DNA of 64,000 nucleotides from Nitrosomonas sp. Nm51 (GTDB lineage: Bacteria > Pseudomonadota > Gammaproteobacteria > Burkholderiales > Nitrosomonadaceae): contig NZ_FOGH01000008.1 of assembly GCF_900111165.1 (NCBI RefSeq), forward strand, positions 21,989-85,988. Direction: 5' to 3'. Positions 17,485 through 28,125 of this stretch are shown piece after piece (the first letter of the stretch is position 1; the number at the start of each line of letters is the position of its first letter). A model generated the notes under the pieces. That model was given only the letters and a program-made list of their open reading frames with translations, made no database searches and was not told where the DNA came from. The translations under genes and the position numbers were made by a program.

Positions 17485-18531
17485 TTATGGTTTGACACCC
17501 GTAACGATACTGTAATAACCAAAGGCTGGCAGCACTTGAATGTCAACAAACCCAGCATTTTTTAACATTTCTTTCAATTCCTGACCTGAATATTGCTCCC
17601 CTTCAGTCCATCCCATCATCAACATACTGAATGCAGCCGGCGCAAACGCGCCTGTTTTGTCGTCATTGTAGAGTACTTCATGGATAATGATGCGGCCACC
17701 CGAGTCAAGACTCATGAAGCTTTTATCCGTCAGAAAATTACATTTTTCCGGCGACCATTCGTGATACATATTCGAGAAAAAATGAAGGTCAGCTGAGGGC
17801 CAGTGATCTTTCCAGATATTTGCCGCGTACGTTTTAACCCGGTCCTGAACATCATATTGCGTAATATATTCTTGAATTACCTCGCATACCTGAGGAAAAT
17901 CTAAAATTAACACCTGCAATTCCGGTAATTTTTGCACCGCTCCAAATGATTGAACGCCGGAACCTCTGCCAATGTCGAGCATCATCCGATGTTGAGAGAG
18001 ATCCAGGAGTGTCGGCCAAACAAGTGACGCCGCCTTGTCGATACTGTGTAAACCACGCGTGAAGCGCTTGAGCAACTCAACCTGGTTTTCAGGTTTTTCA
18101 AAAATACCATCGCCAACACCTTCGCCACCATAAACCTGGGGAGAATCCGTGATGACCGCCATCTCCAAATTCTGAAAAGAAAATACTTGATGGTTATCAA
18201 TCATCAAGTCCCAAAAATAACCGAAATAGTTGGGACTTTTTTCAAGCAAATAATCTTCGGAAACCACAGTTAACGCGTAACGTCCTTCTTGTAAAGACAA
18301 GAAACCCATTGATGTAGCAACCGTTAAAATTGCTTCGGCAGGACGCCGCTTAATGTTTAGCGCATCGCAGATTTCTATAAGGGTGAGCGGTCCGTCGGCA
18401 AGCAAGGGAAAAACTTTGAGTTTATGCGCCAGCAGTAATGCTGGGTAACCGTAAACCGCGAATACGACATCCCACATCTTACGATCGTCTACCCGCGGCT
18501 CCTCTATGTTCACATTTAAGTTTTGCGCCAT
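17485..18531 (-). CDS. SAM-dependent O-methyltransferase
   Basis: 348 residues in the plant-type O-methyltransferase family (Methyltransf_2, as in hydroxyneurosporene or polyketide methyltransferases). The N-terminal winged-helix dimerisation domain spans about 20-110 (TLIEICDALNIKRRPAEAIL). SAM motif I is LDIGRGSG at about 185-192, where the family usually has GGGSG, so the first glycine is Arg. LILDFPQV and the HEWSPEKC segment follow, the latter at the catalytic His position. The substrate is unknown. The upstream SRPBCC gene on the same strand is 129 bp away and may be functionally linked, as cyclase/methyltransferase pairs are common in aromatic natural-product pathways. Confidence 0.8.
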   Translation of the reverse strand: MAQNLNVNIEEPRVDDRKMWDVVFAVYGYPALLLAHKLKVFPLLADGPLTLIEICDALNIKRRPAEAILTVATSMGFLSLQEGRYALTVVSEDYLLEKSPNYFGYFWDLMIDNHQVFSFQNLEMAVITDSPQVYGGEGVGDGIFEKPENQVELLKRFTRGLHSIDKAASLVWPTLLDLSQHRMMLDIGRGSGVQSFGAVQKLPELQVLILDFPQVCEVIQEYITQYDVQDRVKTYAANIWKDHWPSADLHFFSNMYHEWSPEKCNFLTDKSFMSLDSGGRIIIHEVLYNDDKTGAFAPAAFSMLMMGWTEGEQYSGQELKEMLKNAGFVDIQVLPAFGYYSIVTGVKP

Positions 18532-18660
18532 TTGATCTCCTTTTACTTTAATTGATTTGTACGGCTAAACAATAAGGCTTCAACAAACCTATAATTAATT
18601 ATTATTAACCATTGGTTGGTTGCCACGTGATTTAAGATGATTTTTGATTAGAAGCTGTTC

Positions 18661-19152
18661 TCATGCGGTATCTGTCTCAATCAATCGCTTGATATTTTGA
18701 ACGGTTCTGTGAGCGCCATCTTTTATCGCAACACGGACCACTCCCTCAAAAGGCCGCATGACCGCTAGGAGTTCAAGTAATTCAAAGGTGAAAGTCAGTC
18801 TCACTGATTTTTCAGGGCTGATTTCCTCAAGCTCATATGTGCAACGAAAGGGATCGGAAACCCCGGTAAGCGTCAGTCGCGATGCATGGTCATAAGTAGT
18901 GACTTTAAAGTTTGATTCTGAACGACGTCCTTGGTCGATACGCACTTGTCGCCCTATTGTCCCCAGTTGCACCGGGCCGGGCGTGATCTGCTCGAGCTCT
19001 TTAACCTCCGGAGACCATTTCGGATAGTTTTGAAAAAGCTCTTCTCCAAGGTATTTAAATATTTCTCCGGTTGAACATTCAATGATACAATTTCCACTAC
19101 CTATTACAGGTTCAGTAGAACCAAGGTTAAGCATTGAGCCTAAATTAAACAT
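18661..19152 (-). CDS. SRPBCC-family protein (START/cyclase-like)
   Basis: 163 residues. NCIIECSTGEIFKYLGEELF opens a helix-grip fold typical of polyketide cyclase/dehydrase or lipid-transport SRPBCC proteins, followed by alternating strands (TIGRQVRIDQGRR, FKVTTYDHASRLTLTGVSD) and a long C-terminal helix (GAHRTVQNIKRLIE). It probably binds a hydrophobic ligand. Annotation beyond the superfamily is not supportable. It is the first gene of a leftward group with the O-methyltransferase. Confidence 0.7.
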   Translation of the reverse strand: MFNLGSMLNLGSTEPVIGSGNCIIECSTGEIFKYLGEELFQNYPKWSPEVKELEQITPGPVQLGTIGRQVRIDQGRRSESNFKVTTYDHASRLTLTGVSDPFRCTYELEEISPEKSVRLTFTFELLELLAVMRPFEGVVRVAIKDGAHRTVQNIKRLIETDTA

Positions 19153-19199
19153 AGCGCAATAATCCTTTGTGTTTAATTGACAAATAATCTGTTTCTGAT

Positions 19200-19361
19200 G
19201 GAGGCTATCCGAAAATAGTGGTTGTAGCGAGGAGAAGCGATTTCAAGGGCAGACTTTTTGATCATTTAAGACGAATAGTTGTTTTATTTAACGAAAATGA
19301 TCGGAAAATCTGGCCACAATGGCTTCGCCGCAGTAGATCATTCTATTCTCGGACAGCCTCC
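19200..19361. mobile_element. 162-bp inverted-repeat element (MITE-like)
   Basis: Terminal inverted repeats begin GGAGGCTATCCGAAAATAG at 19200 and, reading back from 19361, GGAGGCTGTCCGAGAATAG (17 of 19 match). There is also an internal partial palindrome (GAGAAGCG ... GGCTTCGCC). No transposase frame fits inside. The ends resemble those of IS5-group elements. The rest of the gap to 19531 has no gene I can support. Confidence 0.6.
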
Positions 19362-19531
19362 TGTCAAAGCTTTCGAACAATTTGCTTGAATTCTTCGCTT
19401 TTTATCCTTATCACGTCACCCAGCACCAGACCGGATTTAGCTCGTACTAATAACAGACAAGATTTCGACTCATGTTTTTTTCGAGTTTCTTTTATATATC
19501 TTCATAGGTCGCATCTCGAAATAGCTGACGA

Positions 19532-21355
19532 TTAACCGTTCGATTGATTTAAATACTCACGCCAACTGCCTAACTGACTAATATCTTTTGCATTCGTCAC
19601 TGCATACTGCTCACATAGAAAACCGTGCACCATTTCCCCGTTGGCCAAAGTAATTGTACCTATTCCTAACGGCTTTGGTATGCCTGCCACAAAACTGCCC
19701 AGCTCGCCAACCGGTAACTCCCAGACCTCAACATCAATCGCATATCCGTGTTCATTCTCATTGACATGCACCATGCCCGGACGACTGGGTGTTTCTTCAG
19801 AAAGCGCATAAAGCCGGTAATCCGGAGATGTCTTGGTACATGTCAGTAATTTCCCTTTGCGCGCAGTCAGTTCTCCATTGAGTGGCAAGCCGGACAAATG
19901 CGCCCCACAAACTGCTAATCGTACTTGATCAGATCTTATTAATTCAGAAAACAGCTTATCATCCAGTTGGGCAGTATCTTGGATACCGGTAGCACCCAGC
20001 GGCAGCGAATATGCTTGCTGTATACGCGCAGCAAAATGTAAAAGCGCATTATCTTGATGAGCCGGCACCGCCAGTGTTACCCCAAAAGGCAAGCCATCGC
20101 GCTGGAACCCGGCAGGAACCGCCACTGCCGCATAATCCAGCAAGTTCATGAAATTGGTGTAATAACCAAGATGGGTGTTAAGGCTTATGGGATCTTGCAG
20201 CATCGCCTGTATGGTATAAATAGTGCCAGCAGTGGGTGTCACCAAACAATCCACATCGCTCCAAATACGATCTGCTTGACGTTTTATCGTCCGTAAGCGA
20301 TATAAGCCATCATAGGCATCCGCAGCTGAAAATCGTATTGCACTGGTGATAATTTCACGTACCGGTGAAATTACTTCCTCGTTATTCCGTTTAAAAAATT
20401 CCCGAATCGCCGCAAAGCGTTCTCCTACCCATGGACCTTCGTAAAGTAAACGCGCCGCTTCCAGAAAAGGGGAAAAATCGATATCTATCGCTTCGCCACC
20501 CAGTTCTTGTAGATGCGTTATATGCGCATTAAATAATCGTTCGCTGTCGTCATTTCCAAAGAATTGGCGTTGCTCCACTCTGGGAACGCCAAACCTAAAA
20601 TGCGGCATCAGACCGAAATCAATTTTTTGCGCTTCCCGTTGTCGAGAATAAATGTCATTGTTATCATAACCCGCCGCCACTGCCAGTAACTGCGCTGCAT
20701 CTTCAGCCGTAAAAGTAAACACAGAGATGCAATCGAGCGAACGGCAGGCTGGCACGACACCGCGCATGGAAAGCCAACCCCGGGTCGGTTTATAACCGAC
20801 AAGATTATTGAACGCTGCAGGCACTCGGCCAGAACCAGCTGTATCAGTACCAAGACTAAAACAAACTAAGCCTTTAGCAACTGCAACAGCAGATCCTGAG
20901 CTTGATCCGCCAGCGATATAGTCAGGATTGAATGCGTTGCGGCATACGCCATAGGGAGATCGCGTACCGTTTAGGCCTGTTGCGAACTGATCCATATTGG
21001 TCTTGCCGATTGGAATGGCGCCGGCGTTCATTAATTTTTGTACAACGGTTGCGCTTTGCTCGGGTATATAAGAATACGCCGGACAGGCAGCGGTGGTTGG
21101 CGTCCCTGCCAGATCAATGTTGTCCTTGATAGCAAAAGGTATTCCATACAATGGCAATGATGCCATCTCTTGAGCTTCTACTTCGTGGGCATAACGCAAC
21201 AATGAATCAAGGGGTAACTTGTGTATCCAAACATGATCTTCGTCGTTGATAATTTGCGCATGTATCGCCTGCACTACTTGGCTGGGCTTTAATTTACCCT
21301 GGGCATAACACTGCAATAGGGCCGAGACGCGCCCAAGTGGCAACAACTCGTGCAT
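19532..21355 (-). CDS. atzF: Allophanate hydrolase
   Basis: 607 residues. The amidase-signature domain (1 to about 440) has Lys77 in FAIKDNID, the GGSSSGSA cis-serine loop at about 149-156 and nucleophile Ser175 in DTAGSGRVPA. The C-terminal domain (about 470-600, VRLAVCGAHLSGLPLNGELT) is the small AtzF-type extension. It hydrolyses allophanate to CO2 and two ammonium. The ATG at 21355 has AGGAGG 7 bases upstream and sits 2 bases after the carboxylase stop, so the pair is translationally linked. It is the last gene of the riboswitch-controlled operon and performs the final ammonium-yielding step. Confidence 0.93.
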   Translation of the reverse strand: MHELLPLGRVSALLQCYAQGKLKPSQVVQAIHAQIINDEDHVWIHKLPLDSLLRYAHEVEAQEMASLPLYGIPFAIKDNIDLAGTPTTAACPAYSYIPEQSATVVQKLMNAGAIPIGKTNMDQFATGLNGTRSPYGVCRNAFNPDYIAGGSSSGSAVAVAKGLVCFSLGTDTAGSGRVPAAFNNLVGYKPTRGWLSMRGVVPACRSLDCISVFTFTAEDAAQLLAVAAGYDNNDIYSRQREAQKIDFGLMPHFRFGVPRVEQRQFFGNDDSERLFNAHITHLQELGGEAIDIDFSPFLEAARLLYEGPWVGERFAAIREFFKRNNEEVISPVREIITSAIRFSAADAYDGLYRLRTIKRQADRIWSDVDCLVTPTAGTIYTIQAMLQDPISLNTHLGYYTNFMNLLDYAAVAVPAGFQRDGLPFGVTLAVPAHQDNALLHFAARIQQAYSLPLGATGIQDTAQLDDKLFSELIRSDQVRLAVCGAHLSGLPLNGELTARKGKLLTCTKTSPDYRLYALSEETPSRPGMVHVNENEHGYAIDVEVWELPVGELGSFVAGIPKPLGIGTITLANGEMVHGFLCEQYAVTNAKDISQLGSWREYLNQSNG

Positions 21356-21357
21356 GA

Positions 21358-24300
21358 TTAGTCCTCCTGTATGACCAGCAACATTTGTCCAGTGGAGACA
21401 TATCCACCTTCTTTGCAAGAAATCTGTTGAACTGTGCCATTCACGGTGGCGTCTACTGAGAATTCCATTTTCATCGATTCAATCACCACCAATGAATCAC
21501 CCGCTGTTACATGTTGTCCTTTTTTGACCAGTAACTTCCAAACCGTACCCGTAATATGCGAGCCAATCGCACACGCGCCTTCTGGCATGTCCAATTCACT
21601 CTGAGCGTCAGACTCTTCCAGACTGTCTTCACTGACATATTCTGCTTGACCATTCAACTGCCAGCGTTCGCGTTCGGCGTCAAATGCAGCTTGCTGTCCG
21701 GCTTTAAATGCCTTAATAGACGTACTGTTCTGTTGCAAAAACTGGTTATACTGCTTTAAACTGAAAGTTGATTCCTCAACATGCAATTTAAACTGCCCAG
21801 TAATAAAATCCTTACGTAGCGCAAGTAACTCACTTTCACTCACCGGATAAAAGCGGATTTGATCAAAAAAACGTAGCAGCCAGGGCTTGCCATCTACAAA
21901 GTCTTCGGTTTGACGGAAGCGGTTCCACATTTGCACGGTGCGACCAACGAATTGATAACCGCCGGGGCCTTCCATCCCATATACACATAAATAGGCTCCA
22001 CCAATACCGACCGCATTTTCCGGCGTCCAAGTTCTCGCTGGATTATACTTAGTTGTCACTAGACGGTGACGGGGATCCACCGGTGTAGCGACCGGCGCAC
22101 CCAGATATACATCACCCAGCCCCATCACCAGATAGCTCGCTTCGAATAAAATCCGTTGCACTTCCTCAACACTACCCAGTCCGTTAATACGGCGAATAAA
22201 TTCGATATTACTTGGACACCAGGGGGCATCTTTGCGAACAGATTGTGTATATTTTTCAATGGCCAATCGTGTTGCCGCATCATCCCATGATAATGGCAAA
22301 TGGACAATCCGAGTTGGCACTTCCATCTCCTCAATCGCCGGCAACTGTGACTCCGCAGCAATCAGAAAATCCAATAATTGTTTACGTGGCAACACTTGAG
22401 AATCGAAGTGTATTTGTAACGAACGGATGCCAGGTGTTAAATCCACAATACCATTCAAATCGCCTGAATCCAGTGCACGCTGTATCCATTCCATCAATGC
22501 ATGGGCACGGAACCGTAAATTCAAATCGAGTATCAGCGGTCCATACTCAACCAGTAAGTTTTTATCGCCAGACTGACGATAAATCACTTGTATCTGTTGC
22601 GCGCTTTCTGAAATACGATGCAGGATAGGATTATCCAATGTCAAGACACTGGATTGAGAGTTGATCTGAGGTGTATTTACCGGGCGCAAACTTTCAACCA
22701 ATTCATTCTGACGCTTCTCCAATGCCTCCGCTTGTTCCATTGTCAACGAATTGAAACGTATTTTATCGCCTGGTTTTAATTGCCCCACTTTCCATAATTC
22801 AGCATAAGCAATGGTGACCGGACAAACAAATCCACCCAGGCTGGGGCCGTCTGGTCCTAAAATAACCGGCATATCACCGGTAAAGTCTACCGCACCAACG
22901 GCATAGGCGTTATCGTGAATATTGGATGGATGCAACCCAGCTTCACCACCATCGCTCCGCGCCCAATGCGGCTTTGGTCCCAGCAGTCTTACTCCGGTGC
23001 GGCTGGAATTATGGTGTACATTCCAATCAGTATTAAAAAAATCACGAATATCTTCATCTGTAAAAAAATCCGGCGCGCCATGCGGACCATATAAAACACC
23101 GATGTCCCAGCTATTGGTGTAATGTGGAATCAATTCTTGCTGCAGTGATTGACGGGTATGACTTTGCTTCGCCGGAATATGCAATACATCACCGCTTCGC
23201 AAAACTCGCCCGGCATGTCCGCCAAATTGGCCTAACGTAAAAGTAGACTTACTTCCCAGGTAATCCGCCACCTGAAAACCGCCCTGGACTACGAGATAAG
23301 CCCGGCACCCATGATGGCCGGTTTTTCCAAACTGAAGTAATGAACCCGCTTTAATATCATGCGATTGCCATAGCGACAATGGTTCTCCGTCCAGACGCAC
23401 ATCAATCGGTGCGCCGGTCATTGCGATAACGGCGTCACTATTGAATCTCAGTGTCGGTCCTGCCAAAGTAATCTCAAGGCCTGCCTTATCTTCCGCGTTA
23501 TCAACAAGACGGTTTGCCAAACGAAATGCATATGAATCCATGGGTCCGGACGGCGGCACGCCGACATGCCAATACCCAAGCCGTCCAGGGTAATCCTGTA
23601 TCGTGGTCTGTACGCCAGGGCTCAATACGTCAATCGTTTGCGCAATGTAATGAAAACCATTTAGGAAATTTGTGTTGTGTTGAACGTCACGAAAAGCCGT
23701 ACACCCTAGAATCTGTTTAAGATAATCCAGATTGGTTTCTATCCCGTGCAGCATCGTTGTATCGAGTGCATTAAGCAGACTGCCAATTGCTTGCTCACGT
23801 GTTGGTTCATGCACAATAATTTTTGCCAACATCGGATCATAGAATGGAGAAATTTCTACGCCACTTTCAATCCAGGTTTCAATACGCGCGGTAGAAGAAA
23901 ATGTTGCAGCAGTCAATGTACCGCTGGAAGGCTGAAAATCTTTAGCTGGATTTTCAGCGTATATGCGCACCTGAATGGCGGAACCGGCGGTTTTTATTTT
24001 AAATGAATCCAGTTGCGGTAAATCTCCGGCGGCTTGTTGCACCATCCATTCCACCAAATCGATGCCCGTGACTTCTTCTGTAACGCCGTGCTCTACTTGC
24101 AGGCGTGTATTGACTTCCAGAAAATAAAATTCGCCACTGGAAGCATCAAAAATATACTCTACCGTACCAGCGGATTGATAATTCACTGACTTGCCCAGTC
24201 GCACCGCGGCATCCAGCAGTGCTTGCCGCAAACCTGGCTTCAAATTTGGCGCGGGGGTTTCCTCCACTACTTTCTGATTGCGCCGCTGCATCGAACAATC

Positions 24301-24978
24301 ACGCTCGCCTAATGCAATCACACTACCCTTGCCATCACCAAAAATCTGTACTTCAATGTGACGCGCATTCTCGACAAATTTTTCCAGGAACAAACCAGCA
24401 TCCTTGAAATTATTTTGCGCCAAATACTTGACTGCATCATAAGCTTCAACGAGTTCATTTTTGTTCCAGCATAAACGTATACCGATACCGCCACCGCCCG
24501 CAGTACTTTTTAACATTACCGGATAGCCGATATGCGTTGCGGCATGTAACGCTTCATCAAGATTATCCAGCAGGTCCGTTCCGGGCAGTAGCGGCACATG
24601 ATTTTGTTTTGCCAATTCACGCGCGGTGTGTTTCAAACCGAAAATACGCATTTGTTGCGGACTGGGCCCAATAAAACAAATGTTGTGCGTCGCACATTGT
24701 TCAGCGAAATCTGCATTTTCACTCAAAAATCCGTAACCGGGATGAATAGCCTGTGCTTGGGTTTGCTGAGCAATCTTCAGTATTTTATCTGTGCGCAGAT
24801 AACTATCCGCCGCCACACCGCTGCCGATACAATAAGCCTCATCCGCCTCCATCACATGGCGCGACAATGCATCAGCATCCGTGTAAACAGCCACACTTTT
24901 TACATCGATACGACGCAAGGCGCGAATAATTCGGCAGGCAATCGCACCACGATTGGCAATCAACACTTTGTCAAACAT
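21358..24978 (-). CDS. Guanidine (urea-type) carboxylase, biotin-dependent
   Basis: 1206 residues. Biotin carboxylase domain (1 to about 450, [23 protein letters not shown]-grasp [13 protein letters not shown]). Carboxyltransferase region of KipI/KipA-like halves follows (about 460-1050, including [14 protein letters not shown] and [17 protein letters not shown]). Then a C-terminal biotinyl domain carries the biotin lysine near 1169 in [10 protein letters not shown]. Annotated urea carboxylases of this layout that sit behind ykkC riboswitches with two DUF1989 proteins have been shown to prefer guanidine, so carboxyguanidine is the expected product. Start 24978 is chosen by AAAGGAGCAGAAG and the family N-terminus; the open frame runs 14 codons further. 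Confidence 0.9.
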   Translation of the reverse strand: MFDKVLIANRGAIACRIIRALRRIDVKSVAVYTDADALSRHVMEADEAYCIGSGVAADSYLRTDKILKIAQQTQAQAIHPGYGFLSENADFAEQCATHNICFIGPSPQQMRIFGLKHTARELAKQNHVPLLPGTDLLDNLDEALHAATHIGYPVMLKSTAGGGGIGIRLCWNKNELVEAYDAVKYLAQNNFKDAGLFLEKFVENARHIEVQIFGDGKGSVIALGERDCSMQRRNQKVVEETPAPNLKPGLRQALLDAAVRLGKSVNYQSAGTVEYIFDASSGEFYFLEVNTRLQVEHGVTEEVTGIDLVEWMVQQAAGDLPQLDSFKIKTAGSAIQVRIYAENPAKDFQPSSGTLTAATFSSTARIETWIESGVEISPFYDPMLAKIIVHEPTREQAIGSLLNALDTTMLHGIETNLDYLKQILGCTAFRDVQHNTNFLNGFHYIAQTIDVLSPGVQTTIQDYPGRLGYWHVGVPPSGPMDSYAFRLANRLVDNAEDKAGLEITLAGPTLRFNSDAVIAMTGAPIDVRLDGEPLSLWQSHDIKAGSLLQFGKTGHHGCRAYLVVQGGFQVADYLGSKSTFTLGQFGGHAGRVLRSGDVLHIPAKQSHTRQSLQQELIPHYTNSWDIGVLYGPHGAPDFFTDEDIRDFFNTDWNVHHNSSRTGVRLLGPKPHWARSDGGEAGLHPSNIHDNAYAVGAVDFTGDMPVILGPDGPSLGGFVCPVTIAYAELWKVGQLKPGDKIRFNSLTMEQAEALEKRQNELVESLRPVNTPQINSQSSVLTLDNPILHRISESAQQIQVIYRQSGDKNLLVEYGPLILDLNLRFRAHALMEWIQRALDSGDLNGIVDLTPGIRSLQIHFDSQVLPRKQLLDFLIAAESQLPAIEEMEVPTRIVHLPLSWDDAATRLAIEKYTQSVRKDAPWCPSNIEFIRRINGLGSVEEVQRILFEASYLVMGLGDVYLGAPVATPVDPRHRLVTTKYNPARTWTPENAVGIGGAYLCVYGMEGPGGYQFVGRTVQMWNRFRQTEDFVDGKPWLLRFFDQIRFYPVSESELLALRKDFITGQFKLHVEESTFSLKQYNQFLQQNSTSIKAFKAGQQAAFDAERERWQLNGQAEYVSEDSLEESDAQSELDMPEGACAIGSHITGTVWKLLVKKGQHVTAGDSLVVIESMKMEFSVDATVNGTVQQISCKEGGYVSTGQMLLVIQED

Positions 24979-25031
24979 CTTCTGCTCCTTTGGTGAATAA
25001 ACCTTTGACAGGTTTTTCACCGCAAATAGGG

Positions 25032-25691
25032 TTAATTCCAGATCAGCAGTCTAATCGGTGTAGGATTGTAGGCATTACAAGGGTTATTGAGTTGCGGACA
25101 ATTGGAAATCAGCACGACCACATCCATCTCAGCCCGCATTTCAACATACTTGCCCGGCGCCGAAACACCATCGACGAATTCCAGATCCCCCGCCGCAGTG
25201 ACTGGCACATTCATAAAAAAGTTGATGTTGCTGGGCAAATCCCGTTTACTCATCTCGAGTTGCTTGCATAAAGGATCATGCGCCAATGCATGCAGGAAAT
25301 TATCGCGGCAACTGTGCATTGGGTATTTCTCCAAAGCGTACCGCACGGTATTGCTTTCAGCAGCGCAGGCCCCGCCCAGCGTATCATGACGTCCGCAAGT
25401 GTCTGAGACGATAGTCAGCATCACATTGCCGTAGTTCGAGTAAAGTTTGCTGCCCGTTGTCAGATAAAGCCTGTTTTGCCGGCGTACTGTGTCGGTTGCG
25501 CTATAGCGCTCGGATGCATGGTTAGCATTAAAGAACAAAGTATCTACCGCCTGGTTGCCTTCCAAATCAACAATACGAAAAATTTGTCCTTTATTCACCC
25601 GTTGCACCCATGGTTCACCAGCTGCACAAATTTCATCCACGATTGCAAGATCAGGATCAAACTTGCTTTCAACTAAATTCTGCATATTCAT
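25032..25691 (-). CDS. Carboxyguanidine deiminase subunit (DUF1989, urea carboxylase-associated protein)
   Basis: 219 residues of the DUF1989 family. [40 protein letters not shown] and [20 protein letters not shown] contain the conserved Asp/Cys/His positions that likely bind a metal. [20 protein letters not shown] follows. With its neighbour it forms the pair formerly called urea amidolyase-associated proteins, later assigned as a heteromeric carboxyguanidine deiminase that releases ammonia and yields allophanate. Its start overlaps the upstream gene's stop by 4 bases, and the carboxylase follows 53 bp on. Confidence 0.87.
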   Translation of the reverse strand: MNMQNLVESKFDPDLAIVDEICAAGEPWVQRVNKGQIFRIVDLEGNQAVDTLFFNANHASERYSATDTVRRQNRLYLTTGSKLYSNYGNVMLTIVSDTCGRHDTLGGACAAESNTVRYALEKYPMHSCRDNFLHALAHDPLCKQLEMSKRDLPSNINFFMNVPVTAAGDLEFVDGVSAPGKYVEMRAEMDVVVLISNCPQLNNPCNAYNPTPIRLLIWN

Positions 25692-26422
25692 GCCTCACCT
25701 CCATGACCGGCATAAAACCGTTGTGTATTTTGAAAACCACGCTTGTTTTCAGGAATACGCGCACATTCCGAAATTGCCTCAGGTGATGTGACAAATAACG
25801 CCAGACTAACATCACCCGGCTGATAGGATTCGGCAGTATCTAGTGGGTGGGGGGCTGCTGACAGCGCTATTAATGTATCCATTTCAAAACTTAAATCGAC
25901 ATAATCCCCCGCTTTGCTATTACCAGCATGGAAAGCCAGTTCACCGGCTGCATCAGCGGTCACCTTACTGAAAAAGTTAATATTGGATACAATATCGCGC
26001 CGCCCTAGCCCCCATTTACCCAGCTCTATCAACAGGCCATCCAGCCCGCTGCGATGCATCTGATTGCGATGCGACTGATACCGTGCAATACCATATTTCT
26101 GCTGGATCATTTCGGCATCACTTAAACCACAAACCGTGTCGTTCCAGCCCGCGGTATCCGCAGTAATACAGCAAAATATCCGCCCCATATCGGAATGGCA
26201 CGCATGACCTTTGGTTAAATAGAAGGTATGCTGTGACTTCAAAGTGTCCGCCATATTGTAGCGCTCCAGCTTTTCTTCCTGATTGTAAAGAAGCACGGCC
26301 GCATTGGCGCCGCCATTGATATCCGTCAAGCGCAACGTCATGCCGCGGTGCATAATACCAGACCAGTGACATCCGCCTGGAATGTTTTCTTGCCAAAGAA
26401 TCGGTTTTTGTTGATTCATCAT
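25688..26422 (-). CDS. Carboxyguanidine deiminase subunit (DUF1989, urea carboxylase-associated protein)
   Basis: 244 residues, paralogous to the next gene. [40 protein letters not shown] and [19 protein letters not shown] match the conserved DUF1989 blocks, and [20 protein letters not shown] aligns with the neighbour. The start has AGGAGATAAT upstream. The 4-base overlap with the following subunit suggests stoichiometric production, as expected for a two-subunit enzyme. Position between permease and carboxylase is the standard arrangement of guanidine operons. Which subunit holds the complete active site cannot be decided by eye. Confidence 0.87.
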   Translation of the reverse strand: MMNQQKPILWQENIPGGCHWSGIMHRGMTLRLTDINGGANAAVLLYNQEEKLERYNMADTLKSQHTFYLTKGHACHSDMGRIFCCITADTAGWNDTVCGLSDAEMIQQKYGIARYQSHRNQMHRSGLDGLLIELGKWGLGRRDIVSNINFFSKVTADAAGELAFHAGNSKAGDYVDLSFEMDTLIALSAAPHPLDTAESYQPGDVSLALFVTSPEAISECARIPENKRGFQNTQRFYAGHGGEA

Positions 26423-26431
26423 TATCTCCTG

Positions 26432-27889
26432 TTAAACCGGAATTTTTGAATTGTTTCGTAATTTCTTCACCAGAATAGATACTGTGGTTACACTTAGAAT
26501 GCTACCTAGCACCAAGGGTATCGCCCACAACTGCCACCAAGGCGCGTCAGTTCCCACCGCATAAGAACGAGGCCAGGCAATATTGATTAATTCAAATACT
26601 GACCAGAGAAAGGCGACGAAATTGATGATCAATCCCCAGACACCCAGCTTGAGTTCGCCAAGCGCCGGATTCCAGCGGCCCGTCAGCCGGGCAAATAAAC
26701 CGACGCCAGTTGTCATGGCGAACATGGCGTATAACCCACCGGTACCGAAAGCAATCACCGTCGCTACTGCGCCGTCATTCAGCCCCAGCAGCAAGCCAAG
26801 CCCTGCCAATGTGACGGTAAAAAGGATGGCATTACGCGGCGTTTTGTCAGCTGTTACGTTGCTTAATACAGCAGGCATATTACCTTCACGCGCCATGGAA
26901 TAGACGATTCGGGACGTATATTTAACGACTGAAGCCCCGCAGGCGAGAAAAGCGATCATAACAATGCCGGAAAATGGTTTCTCGATCCAGGCGCCAAAAC
27001 GACTGGCTATCAAAGGGGTGACCGGATCAGATGTTTTACTGGTATTTACCAGTGTGTCATGATCGAAGGCCAATATCAGCGCGGCGGAATTGAACAACAC
27101 AATGGTCCCTACCCCCATCAAAGCAAAAAAAATCGCGCGGGGCACCATTCGTTTGGGTTGATGGGTTTCTTCTGCAGTTGTCGAACAAGCATCAAATCCA
27201 ATGAATGCCCAGCCGGCAATTGCTAGCGCCGCCAGGAAAGCAGCAGTCTCGGTTGGTGCTGAACCGGAACCCATGTGTTGAAATAATTCGGAGAAACCAT
27301 GCTGGCGGAAAAAGAAAAACAATAACAAAGCAATACCGAACGACCCAATAATCTCAGCGTAAACACCCAATGCGATTATTGACTTAAAAATATTAACATG
27401 GGCAAGATTGAGCAGCATGCACAACACTAAAAATACCGCACCCCAGAATACCATAGTGGGGCCACCGCCATCGGTCGATCCCCAAAAGGTTGCCAGCCAA
27501 ATGCCACCGGTATACGCAGTCGTGGTTAACATCGCGATGGTGGAACTGACGTAAATGACACCGGCATATTGACCCGCCGTAACACCGCCCAGCTGGCGTG
27601 CCCATTTATAGGATCCGCCGGCAATCGGAAATTGTGAGGATAGCTCAGCATATATCGTAGCCACCAGCAGTTGCATCACCAGACAAATAGCCAGTGCTGC
27701 AAACCAGCCGCCACCGGTTACCGTTGTCTGCACACCAATAATGGCATATAATCCAACCACGGGCGAAACAACCGCAAAGCCCAGCGTAAAACTGTGCCAG
27801 ACACTCATGCTGCGATGCAGAATATCGGTATCAGCTGTATCGCTGCCGGAAGAAGATAATTGCTGCTGAAGGACTTTAGATTTAGACAT
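26432..27889 (-). CDS. APC-family permease, probable guanidine importer
   Basis: 485 residues with about 12 hydrophobic segments. The amino acid-polyamine-organocation family is indicated by SFTLGFAVVSPVVGLYAIIG, GSYKWARQLGGVTAGQYAG near segment 3 and AFIGFDACSTTAEETHQPKR in the middle. The start at 27889 (MSKSKVLQQQ) is preferred over the frame's TTG/ATG upstream. It is the first gene after a guanidine-I riboswitch and 10 bp before the first DUF1989 gene, so guanidine (or a guanidino compound) uptake is the likely job. Direction of transport is inference. Confidence 0.85.
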   Translation of the reverse strand: MSKSKVLQQQLSSSGSDTADTDILHRSMSVWHSFTLGFAVVSPVVGLYAIIGVQTTVTGGGWFAALAICLVMQLLVATIYAELSSQFPIAGGSYKWARQLGGVTAGQYAGVIYVSSTIAMLTTTAYTGGIWLATFWGSTDGGGPTMVFWGAVFLVLCMLLNLAHVNIFKSIIALGVYAEIIGSFGIALLLFFFFRQHGFSELFQHMGSGSAPTETAAFLAALAIAGWAFIGFDACSTTAEETHQPKRMVPRAIFFALMGVGTIVLFNSAALILAFDHDTLVNTSKTSDPVTPLIASRFGAWIEKPFSGIVMIAFLACGASVVKYTSRIVYSMAREGNMPAVLSNVTADKTPRNAILFTVTLAGLGLLLGLNDGAVATVIAFGTGGLYAMFAMTTGVGLFARLTGRWNPALGELKLGVWGLIINFVAFLWSVFELINIAWPRSYAVGTDAPWWQLWAIPLVLGSILSVTTVSILVKKLRNNSKIPV

Positions 27890-27910
27890 AACAAGACTCT
27901 TTAACACGAT

Positions 27911-27958
27911 TAATAAAAACGCCGAGAATCAATGTATTTAAACATCTCAATCTCCCGG
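27911..27958 (-). terminator. Riboswitch-controlled intrinsic terminator
   Basis: In the leftward transcript CCGGGAG (27958-27952) pairs with TTCTCGG (27928-27922), with an inner ATGT/ACAT stem, followed by CGTTTTTATT. The 5' arm belongs to the conserved 3' end of the guanidine-I aptamer, so ligand-stabilised folding would prevent the terminator from forming. This gives an ON switch for the operon. Confidence 0.55.
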
Positions 27959-28050
27959 GCTTTTATCCCTCCGTGGAGCCTCATTATTATGAGACCGGAA
28001 ACTCTCGGACCAAGCGCCTAGCAAACAGGCCGGAACCCTAGTTTCCCCAT
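27950..28050 (-). promoter_or_regulatory. Guanidine-I (ykkC) riboswitch
   Basis: The leftward transcript contains, in order, CTAGGGTTCCGG (28041-28030 area), CTTGGTCCGAGAGTTTCCGG, CTCCACGGAGGGATAAAAGC and CCGGGAGA. These are the strongly conserved elements of the ykkC subtype 1 (guanidine-I) class. It lies about 60 nt before the permease start and heads the permease, DUF1989 pair, carboxylase and allophanate hydrolase genes. Free guanidinium binding should turn expression on. Confidence 0.9.
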
Positions 28051-28125
28051 TTTCGATCTGTACTACTTATTGATTAACTTATAATACGCGGCGTAGGTTA
28101 ATAATAATATAAAGTACTTAATACT

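Noticed and set aside
24598..24996. 132-codon rightward frame
   Set aside because: Antisense to the biotin carboxylase domain; no ribosome site and improbable composition.
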